64,000 nt of DNA, taken from Ligustrum vulgare (taxonomy: Eukaryota > Streptophyta > Magnoliopsida > Lamiales > Oleaceae). Below the pieces are notes generated by a model. That model saw only the letters and a list, made by a program, of their open reading frames with translations, made no database searches and had not been told where the DNA came from. A program made the translations under genes and the position numbers. This document shows positions 55,233 to 64,000 of this stretch, piece by piece. Positions within the stretch are counted from its first letter, which is position 1. Every line of letters begins with the position of its first letter. The stretch spans positions 9,833,501 through 9,897,500 of the forward strand of contig OY743190.1 in NCBI GenBank assembly GCA_963555705.1. Reading direction: 5' to 3'.

Positions 55233-57640
55233 CTAGTGAAGGCGCCTCCTCTCAAACTGGGACTCGTGACAATGTGGGTCGAGCCAATCCCTAGAAGAAC
55301 TCTTCGAAGCGATGGAGGACATTCTTCCACCACCCACAAGCTCTTTCAAGTTATCGACCTTATTTTCCAGCCCAGTTCCACTGTATTGCCTATCCGCTTC
55401 CTTGAGTTTCTGTCTAAACCGCTGCTTGCGGCTAGCAGAGTGCAGCTCTCGCAGCTTCGATTGTGATGGTGGGGCTCCGTGTGGTCCAAGATATATCTTC
55501 TCTGCTTTACTAGCCTGCCAAATCATGATACATAAAAGGTCAATATACTTTATTAGTCAGTTCAAGTTTCAAAACCTAGATTTTTGCTTCTTTTGCGATT
55601 AATTTAAAAACTTATAAGCAAATTTACCTGAACTGTGGATGATTTAGAATCTTCTACTTCTGGAGAAAAAGTTTGATTTTGGTATGGATCTTCAATGCCC
55701 AAGCTTGGAATCACAAATCCATCAGTGTCTAGCATAACATATTAGAATAAACCGTGTCAATACAAATATCTCTAAACTATGCAATTGCCTAGAGTTTTAT
55801 ATCCACTGCATTAACAGCATTACATATGAACAAAGACAAGATTTTAATGTACTTGTTAACCTTTCAAGCATCATAAACATGAATGATTTTCAATTTAAAT
55901 AATAATGGGGAGGTTTGCTAATTGGTACACTTGTGTCGGACGTGTAATAGTTTGAAAAGTCGATCAACTTGCACTAAATCGAATAACGAGTATTAGCTCC
56001 TGAGCTGACTAAAATGAATAATAAGCAACCAAAACTGACTAAAATGAATAATAAGCAACCAAAACTCCCAAGTACATAACCCAGAACTGGAACAAATGTT
56101 GCAGACCCTACTCATATACATTTCAAAAACATTCAACTAATTTTAATATAATTTAAAGTCAACATTTAATTTTAACCACATACGATCCACAACTTTTCAA
56201 CCATACATCTCATCAACTTAGATTAAAATCTACTAAAAATCTAATTTTTATCAATACCAGCAGTAGAATACAAACAAAAATTAGATTTACTTTCAAATCC
56301 TACAATATGCATAGTTAGATGGGCATATGGTCAAAATTGTGAAAATTCTTTAATTCTTTTTTCCAAAGTGATATTTCTTCATTAATTTATATCCGGCGCA
56401 CAGTTCATCTGGCATTATTGGACTTCTGACTAGTAATTAATGTTGGTTTATCATTCATCAAATAGATTTTAATCTATGTTCCCCTGCCACGTGATAGAAA
56501 AATGTAACGATATACTCGTTTAAATTGTCTCCATAAATGAATAGTAAATTTCAAAACCATGGGAGTTTATTTGAGGTACCAGAAAGTTTTAACAAGTAGC
56601 TTCATCCATAAATGCACCAACCGTTGATTAATATAATTGCAAAAGCAAATCAAACTTTAATTACAACAAAAACGAATGACTATAGTACACCGTGATTCAC
56701 ACATCTAATCGAGTCCCATTGGATTGCTCCCAAAACCTAAGAAGTATTCATACACGCTACTTTAGGTTGTTCCTCTTATCATTTACTTAATTTAATGCAT
56801 TATCATTTACTTAATTTAATTCAAGCCTCAATAAACTTTTTATGTGATTCAAGTCCCTGAAAAGCCTTAACCAACCAACTAATAAATAGCTACCAGCACA
56901 AGCTCTTTTAAACCAAATGAATCAAATAATAACAAAGATGAACTGAATGAGCTTTAAAATAGCATATAAAGTACATTTGACCATTTTAACATTGTTTTTT
57001 AGAAGTTTTATTCATAAGACTCGTCTAAGGCAAACTTATGGGGTACGCCACGGGCTAACATCAACCCAGTTGCTCTAGTGGTATTAGGATCACCCAACAA
57101 ACCTCATAAAGTTGAGGATTCGACTCCCTCGAAAGGGGAACAATCCGTGTACTACGAGGTACGCCAAAGGCTTGACGTAACACACACCATAAGTTATATT
57201 ATATTGAGTAACATCCGGAAATGATCGTGTTCGGATGACTATGCTTAGAATCCAAAATCTCAAGTAAAACAACACAAAAAAAAAAAAAAAAAAAGCCTAG
57301 CATTAATTACAAGTAGAAAACACAAATATAAGATATAATTTGTAAGTAATCCATAAAATGTAAATCAAAATTAGAACCCAAATTCATGCTGATAGATATA
57401 ATGTGGACAAATTCATTAAATTTAATCGTAATAAACAAAAAGAAAACAGACCACAAATCAGAAAGAGTTCCCAAACCAATCCTAAAATTGGAACAATATT
57501 GATTTTGAATTATTAATTAAGTAAAAAAAAAAAAAAAATTCTAAATTTGGATGACACTCAAATTCAAAAGAATGAAAAACGGAAATACCCCACTCGTCTT
57601 CTTCAATGGAATGAGTGGAATGCACAGGAGAGAAGTCCAT
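55233..57640 (-). CDS. Small conserved plant protein of unknown function, three coding exons
   Basis: Exons on the minus strand are 57640-57589, 55728-55628 and 55514-55233. All junctions are GT-AG and phases match, giving 144 residues from the internal ATG at 57640 (MDFSPVHS). The product is hydrophilic. It has an acidic N-terminus (SIEEDEWDTDGFVIPSLGIE), a GPHGAPPSQ motif, a basic helical stretch (SRKQRFRQKLKEADRQYSG), ENKVDNLKELVGG, and a C-terminus with SSRDWLDPHCHES. No catalytic domain, signal peptide or membrane span. The composition suggests a small nuclear or cytosolic adaptor, but that is inference. The open frame extends upstream of this ATG in phase (WGLVQNYRLQAQIHDLQHH), so the true start may lie further 5' behind another exon. 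Intron 1 (1.86 kb) carries a SINE. Confidence 0.7.
57064..57294 (+). mobile_element. tRNA-derived SINE
   Basis: An A-box-like GCTCTAGTGGTATTAGG (about 57072) and a B-box-like GAGGATTCGACTCCC (about 57114) lie 25-30 bases apart, the internal RNA polymerase III promoter layout. The unit ends in a run of about 20 A (57275-57294). It lies in intron 1 of the small conserved gene, on the opposite strand. Target duplication not established. Confidence 0.55.
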
Positions 57641-57859
57641 GTGATGCTGAAGATCATGGATTTGGGCTTGCAATCGATAATTTTGAACGAGTCCCCACCG
57701 CCTGCACAATTATGAGTTAACTCGTTCAATAATTCAATCTTCAATGAAAAATAATAATAATTTGGAACCGAATCTTTGATGTGTGCGGAACGAATAAAGA
57801 AAAACCCTAGAATGATCTATTCCTTCAACCTTCTCAAATGGTACCTGAACTTTTAACTG

Positions 57860-58377
57860 CATTTCGTATAGGTACTTATCTTTTAATTTTCACTCATTTA
57901 TGATTTATGCTGACTTCTAAATATGTTCCCATGCATACCTAGTTTAACTAGACATTTCTTACAGGTACCAAAATTTTCAATTTCCTCTTATTTTTTGAAG
58001 CTTTTTTTTGTAAGTTTGTAAATTTTGAATTTGTATTCAAACTATTACAGTTATGAAGTTTTCCCGAACATTATGAATTAACGGCTTTTATGTTAAGTTG
58101 TAGAGCCTAATTAAGTCAATTTATTATCACTTCCCTGAGCATATCATCCATCAAAATAGAGAGAAAAAGAGAGATAAGATAAGATAAATGTGATTTTTCT
58201 CTTGTAAAACATTCTTTTTTCATTATAGTAAATTCCTACAGCAGCAGAAAATTACGTAGCCCCACGTTGAGACGAACATCTATAAATCTTGTGTTTCTTG
58301 ATTGATTTTTTTCTTGATATTAATTAATATCGAATAGTAGAATTGGTGATCCTTATTTACAACAATTGGTATCAGAG
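57860..58377 (+). mobile_element. End of a Ty1/copia LTR and tRNA-Met primer site
   Basis: A TTGGTATCAGAG primer site (58366-58377) complementary to initiator tRNA-Met follows ...TTTACAACA, the likely LTR end (58364). Upstream sequence has a CTATAAAT box near 58280 and a GAGA-rich tract near 58160. The LTR start is not clear. Confidence 0.55.
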
Positions 58378-58467
58378 TTTTGATTCTTATTTAAAGTAAT
58401 GATTGGTGTAGAGTGAATGTCGTTGGGAATCTGCAACCTTGATACTATGGATTTTGCATTCTAGTAG

Positions 58468-58790
58468 ATGCAAGTTGATGATTATCTATATAGTAAGAAA
58501 CTATACCAACAACTTCTGGATGAAAAGTCGATCGGAATTAGTGATGAGGACTGGAAACTCCTTGATCGTCAGGTATTGAGTGTTGTTCGATTGACACTAT
58601 CGAAGAACAGTGGTCACAACGTGGTGGCAGAGAAGACCAGGGCAAATCTGATGAAGGTGATTATTTAATTTGAAAATGATTGAAAGTGCTCCAATAACAA
58701 AACATCTCAATAAATTGAATACAATTATTAATCAATTGGTCTCCAATGAGATTATGATGAGGTTCACGCCCTAATCCTATTGGCATTGTA
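58468..58790 (+). pseudogene. Ty1/copia gag fragment (Tnt1/Tork-like)
   Basis: MQVDDYLYSKKLYQQLLDE ... EDWKLLDRQVLSVVRLTLSKN ... NLMK is the N-terminal part of a copia Gag (UBN2-type). A further shifted piece (KHLNKLNTIINQLVSNE) lies at 58698-58755. Coding stops there. It lies 90 bases after the primer site, the normal spacing. No zinc knuckle or protease follows. Confidence 0.75.
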
Positions 58791-58837
58791 ACGATTAACT
58801 ATTTTCCCAATTTTAAGGAAATTAAAAATTCTGAATT

Positions 58838-59004
58838 TCTTTAATTAGTGTATTGATACTGTAAGTGTTATGTCGTAGGTGCAATCGTTTGACCAAACAT
58901 TTACTAATATATTTGATGAATTTTTTTAATTAGTGTATCGATACTGTAAGTGTTATGTCCTAGGTCCAATCGTTTGATCAAATACTTACTAATATATTTG
59001 ACGC
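58838..59004. repeat. Tandem duplication, unit about 82 bp
   Basis: Two copies of TTTAATTAGTGTAT.GATACTGTAAGTGTTATGTC.TAGGT.CAATCGTTTGA.CAAA.A.TTACTAATATATTTGA, differing at about seven positions. Confidence 0.85.
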
Positions 59005-60004
59005 ATTTAATATATGGCATATCTGTTATTTAATTGATTTACAATATTATTATTATTCTTGCAGATTAAATCAACAGAATTCGTAGATTCAAATCTTGAT
59101 AACTTGCTAATCACAATGAGTTGTGATTATGAGATATAAGATACAATTGAATCTTAAACATCCTTGGTCGTAAAGTAATATCGAGATACGGATATCTTTA
59201 GTACCAATAGACCAACACGTGTGTCATTCTCCACTTTAGAAGTGAGTAGCTAATCTCACAAGCTAAGATGTATGGACATCTAAATGAACACGTGGATGTT
59301 TTGTTAAGAGAACAAAACATTGGAGACCTGCAACGGAGATTTCACATGGATAACTATCTGAGTGTCAGTGATTAATCTCTAACGTTCGTAGCAGCGTAGA
59401 GCACCTCTGCGTAATGCAGTGGTGCCTATCGCCGCTATTGGGCGACGCATTCGCCGCTGCAAATATGTAGCGGTGAACGCAATAGGAACGCGAGGCGCTG
59501 CAGCAGCGCTTCGCGCTTATAATTGGCGACAGCGTCGCCATTCGCTGGAGGAGCGACGCCGCCTCGCTGTTGGTGGGATTGGGGTTTTCAGATTTTGGAT
59601 GGAGACGGGGGCCTCACTGCAATTTCAGAAATTGTAGGCCCTTGTCTGCAATATACATCAGGGGTGAAGGTGCAATTTTTCGCTGGGGCCTGTTTGCAAT
59701 TTGATTGATTAAATGGGCCTCTGGTTGTAATTTTAAATGTATCATATTGCAAATACTTTTAAAATTGGTTTTAAAGTTTTATTTAAAATAGTTTTCAAAA
59801 TTGATTATGAATGGTTTGACCAAGATTTCAATTTTGACCAGGTTTTCAATCTTGGCCCAATTAAAATTTATTATTTAAATTCATGGTTTTAAATTGTCGT
59901 TACAATATGATTTTAACCAATTTAGTAACTTTGACCTAAATTGAATTTTATTTTATTTAGGAGTGTTATCCCAAATTGAAATATTAATTCAATTTACACT
60001 GATA

Positions 60005-60520
60005 TTATAATTAGAGTTGGACTCTAATTTAATATTTAATTAAAATTTGATTTTGATTAAATTAATTTGATAATTGATTAATTTGATTAATTAATTATTA
60101 AATTAAAACTGATTGCCCTGAAAACCTTGGTATTGGAGTTGGACTCCAATATACGTTTAATTAATATTTGATTTTAATTAAATTTTGATAATTGATTAAT
60201 TTGATTAATTAATTATTAAATTAGAACTCAATTGCCTTGAAAGCCTTGATATTGGATTTGGACTCCAATATGCATTTAATTAAAATCTGATTTTAATTAA
60301 ATTTTGATAGTTTATTAATTTGATTAATTAATTATTGAATTGAATTCTATTTTTATTTATTTATTTAGGAGGTTTATCCTAAATCAAAGTAGTGATTCTA
60401 TTTGCCCATAAACCTTATAATTAGAGTTGGACTCTAATTCGATATTTAATTAAAATTTGATTTTGATTAAATAAATCCCGCTAATTAAATAAGTTGATTA
60501 ATTTGATTAATTATTTATTT
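60005..60520. repeat. 115-120 bp tandem repeats, four copies
   Basis: Each copy has a GAGTTGGACTC(T/C)AAT core followed by TTAATT-rich sequence (ATTTGATTTTGATTAAAT, TTGATTAATTAATTATT). Copies begin near 60010, 60133, 60253 and 60420. Confidence 0.8.
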
Positions 60521-61749
60521 AATTGTTCCGATCACGTTTGTCTAATATGTTTAGACGACATTTATTTGCTAGTAACTTGAAATATATCTATATATAATAT
60601 TTGATATTATATAGGGTTACATTTATTTGATGAATGTTATATTAGTGGATGATTATGGACTCGACCATGTGGATGTGTTGAATGGTTAATTTTATTTCTT
60701 GTAGTATTTGGGCCTGCGAGTCCGTTGTTGTTTTATTATTTGAGCATGCGTGCTTAATTCAATTATGCCTGCGTACCAATTAGTATAGGATACAGGTTGC
60801 AGTTGGATTAATTGAAGATGCAAGATGAAGGATACCATGGAGATGGAGCATTGTATAATCAATGCTATGTCCCCCTAGGAATTGACCAACTAGTCTTCCT
60901 TTGGCTCGGGAAGACTAGATAGAATAAAGTCCATAATCATCCACACTATATTTATTATGTGTATGTTTATTAGCATGCTAGATGTATGATAAATTATATA
61001 TACATAATTTGATGAGACCTTTGTATGATTAAATCCTTCAATTTAATATTAAGTCAATTCTTTTTGCCTTCCATCATTATAGTGAAAAACGAGAATTTCG
61101 TATCGATCTTAGCTTGTTGAGTACACTCAAGGCGGATCTATTAGGAATATGTTTGACACTATGAAATATTAGATATTTCTGAATGATGGGTTTGACTTAA
61201 CTAAAATCTATCTTTTGTTGAGTACACTCAATGAGATAAATTTTAGAGGCACATTAAGTTAACACATAAGATGTGTGAAGACAAATAGTTGTCAACTTAA
61301 TGATTTGGGAGTTGTATAGAGATACAATTGATAAGAGTATCTACCCAAATGTTTTATTAAGGCTTGTTGAGTACCCTCAAGGTCTTGATATAACAAATGA
61401 GATCCTAGCCCACTGGGAATCAAAGTATGGATTCCATTAATTTGTGAAAAAGGGTCATAAATTTATTTTAAACAGTGGGAGCATAATTAATTTAATTCAA
61501 ATCCATGTTAAATTAATTGATGCATCTTTATTAATTCTTTATTTTTTGTCATTTATTATTTTGAATCTCGAGTAACCATATAATCTTAAGAGGCATATTG
61601 GATGCCTATTATATGATTTAACCAAAATTTTCGAATCACACCATAATTTTAGAATTGTTCTCAAGCATGATTAGTTCGATAGGTCCTTAAGTAGTCCTTT
61701 CCAGAAGCTTAAGTTGAGAACTTGGTTTTGGAAGAGGTAACTGCTTAAC

Positions 61750-62748
61750 ACAGTATTAACAATAGTATTGCAACATACGTGATGCTTGAAACTATTTCAA
61801 CTGTGTTACAAAAGCAAACATGAGAGTATAAATGCTAATATAGTGATTATTCATAATTGTATGATAACCAATCACCTGTTGAAATATATGATATTTCTAA
61901 GCATCTACACTGTGCAAAATGGTAGAGCAATCTTCCATCAGTATAATATACTGAAGATGATTGGCTATATTGAGAAGCTGTCTCAATAGAGCTCAGTTAT
62001 GAACCATGAACTAAGTAGTGACTTGGTTTTGCAATCTCTGCCAAACAGTTATACAAAATTCATTATGAACTTTAACATGAATGAGCTCGAATGCACACTT
62101 CTTGAGTTGCTAAATATGCTTAAGACTATTGAGCCCAATACCAGGTTTGATAATGGGACATGTCTTGGCCAATGACTCCTCTGAAATGGAAGTCTAAAGG
62201 AAACTTTGAGAAGTATCCAATGAGGCTAAGATGAACAATACTCAAAGCAATGAAGGACAATCCAAATTTCAATGACCCTTATTTTCATTTGGAATAAAAG
62301 GTTGTTGGAATAAGAAATGCAAGGCTGACCTCACAAACTTGAAAGTAAAGAAGTTCTATTTTCTTTAGTCTCTTGGGTATTGGATACCAAACGTGGATCT
62401 CATATTTGAATAAATATGTGCAGACTATAGAATAGCATACTACTGCAGAACGAAGAAGTTAACCTATACGATGGAAATGAGCAAGGGTTGCTGCATTACC
62501 TATAGGGACAAAACTTCTTATCATTGCCTTATAGCTTTGTACTAGAATTAGAGAAATGTCATACTCACCATTACTAAGAGCATTAATTCAATTTCATGTT
62601 TAGACATGAATTGTTTAATGTTAAGAACAATGTTTGTTCCCTTCCATCTTGAGAAGATATAATAAAGTTGTGGTTGAGTTATAAAATGACATTTATATTC
62701 TAGATAATGAGTTTTCTATTAAGAGTATAGAAAATAAGGCGTTAATCT

Positions 62749-62809
<61 letters not shown>

Positions 62810-64000
62810 GCATCGCAGATTAATGTCACAAAAGCATTTTCAAAACTACATGGAAATGCAGATTTGAGGTCAACTGATTTTGAATCACTTGACAAATGCA
62901 ATTTATGCCTGCTAGGCAAGGTGACCGAATCTCCTTTTATTGAAAAGAAGAAAGATCTGCGCAATTAATGGACCTAATACATAGTGATGTATGTGGAACC
63001 ATATTAATTAATGTTAGAGGTAGTTTCTCTTACTTCATCACATTTACTAATAACCATTTAGATATGGTTATGTATACTTGATGAAATCCAAGCATGAAGA
63101 CCTTGAAAGGTTCAAGGAATTCAAGTTAGAACTAGAGAAATAATTTGGTAAAGATATTCATCAATATGATCTGATCAATGTGTAGAGTATCTAGAGGAGA
63201 ATTTTAGATTAACTAATGGAGAATAAGATTCTCTAGCAGTGATCTCCAACTTATACACCGTAGCACAGCGATATACCTGATAGGAGAAATTGTACTTTAT
63301 TAGATATGGTACAATAAATGATGAACCATGCAAACCTCCCGAAAATCATTTTGGGGTCATGCACTAAATACCACGTGCTACACACTATATCGTGTCCCAT
63401 CTAAATTGGTCAACAAAACTCCATACGAGTTATGGATAGGTAGAAAGCCCCAACTTATTTCATATCAAAGTTCAGGGCTATGACGCTTATGTGAAGAGTA
63501 TTGAATCGGATTAGCTAGAGTCTAACTCCGATAGATGTATACTTGTGAGATATCCACGAAGAATAATTGGATATCAATTCTATAATCCCACTTAGAAGAA
63601 AGTCTTCATTTCTAGACATGCTGTCTTCCTAGATAAATAGTTGATACTAGGAGAGGATAGTGGGAGCGAAATAGAACTTGAAGAAGTTCAAGGATCACAA
63701 ATATCAATTGACCAAATAAATGAGCTTGAGATTAATCCCACACCAGCTATGGGACAAACTCATGATCATGAAGTACAGACTCCTGATGATACGACAACTC
63801 ATCCTAAATTTAGTAGGATCATTTGATTCCATGAATGATCGAATTCACGATTACTTGTCAAGGATAATGAACCTACAAGTTACACAAAAAGTAAATTCAA
63901 GTGTTGGCTCAAGGAGATAGCAAGGTGACATGGGATCCAAAATGGACTTGATGTATGTAAACAAGGCAAGGACTTTGGTCGACCTAACTGATAGAATAAA
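61750..64000 (+). pseudogene. Second Ty1/copia element: gag, integrase and start of reverse transcriptase (broken, runs off window)
   Basis: The gag part at about 61940-62150 shows SDLVLQSLPNSYTKFIMNF and ELLNMLKTIEPNT. The pre-integrase zinc region starts near 62805 (LWHRRLMSQ..., then LDKCNLCLLGK). Integrase fragments include SDVCGT near 62985 and NKTPYELWIG near 63415. Post-integrase sequence follows (GYQFYNPT, EDSGSEIELEEVQ), and the start of reverse transcriptase is visible at the window edge (MGSKMDLMYVNKARTLVDLTDRIK-like, split by the edge). Frames change repeatedly and stops are common. The gag type differs from the fragment at 58.5 kb, so this is a different lineage. Confidence 0.75.
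62754..62804. repeat. (AT)n microsatellite
   Basis: About 25 uninterrupted AT dinucleotides inside the copia remnant, between the gag/protease region and the integrase zinc region. Confidence 0.95.

Larger units (their letters stand above)
58791..61749. other. Retroelement-derived noncoding sequence
   Basis: Holds a 82 bp tandem duplication (58838-59004), a GC-rich island (about 59390-59600), 115-120 bp tandem repeats (60005-60520), and three TTGAGTAC-ACTCAA palindromes (61117, 61218, 61367). An AACAGTGGGAG polypurine-like tract lies near 61470. It probably contains LTR or untranslated sequence of the second copia element, but I could not define LTR borders. Confidence 0.45.

Overview
This is nuclear DNA from a plant, most likely a eudicot. 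It is AT-rich, its genes have introns, and most of it is retrotransposon, Helitron, MITE and endogenous pararetrovirus sequence. The species cannot be named from the sequence alone. All calls come from reading the sequence by eye; no database search was run.

Layout. 0.6-1.84 kb: a probable non-autonomous Helitron. 2.67-12.91 kb: a solo LTR of Tekay/Del type (target duplication CCATT). A non-autonomous gag-protease LTR element (4784-12334, minus strand, target duplication ATAAC, tRNA-Asp primer site, no reverse transcriptase) sits inside it. 13.5-15.1 kb: a direct duplication split by a Tourist-like MITE. 15.4-19.7 kb: the main genic island, with a five-exon secreted pectinesterase (+) converging on a three-exon ZIP metal transporter (-). 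21.8-22.1 kb: a short solo LTR. 22.9-23.5 kb: a WRKY first exon and a TIM50 exon, adjacent and in compatible reading phase.

23.8-32.7 kb: a decayed endogenous caulimovirid on the minus strand. It keeps a tRNA-Met primer site, a first polyprotein (coat, zinc knuckle, movement and an unexpected protease domain), a second ORF (protease, reverse transcriptase, RNase H), a transactivator-like ORF, and a promoter with leader. Three further small ORFs lie downstream of the leader. 32.7-43.0 kb: a complete but mutated Athila-type Ty3/gypsy element (target duplication ACCAA) inserted at the pararetroviral primer site.

43.4-45.8 kb: a second Helitron-like element with internal tandem duplication. 48.5-49.5 kb: an intact intronless DUF761-type acidic protein gene. 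54.4 kb: a broken copy of pectinesterase exon 4. 55.2-57.6 kb: a three-exon conserved plant gene (-) with a SINE in its first intron. 58-64 kb: remains of two different Ty1/copia elements, the second running off the window.

Only four genes look able to make protein: the pectinesterase, the ZIP transporter, the DUF761 protein and the small conserved protein. Everything else is transposon- or virus-derived, or a gene fragment.
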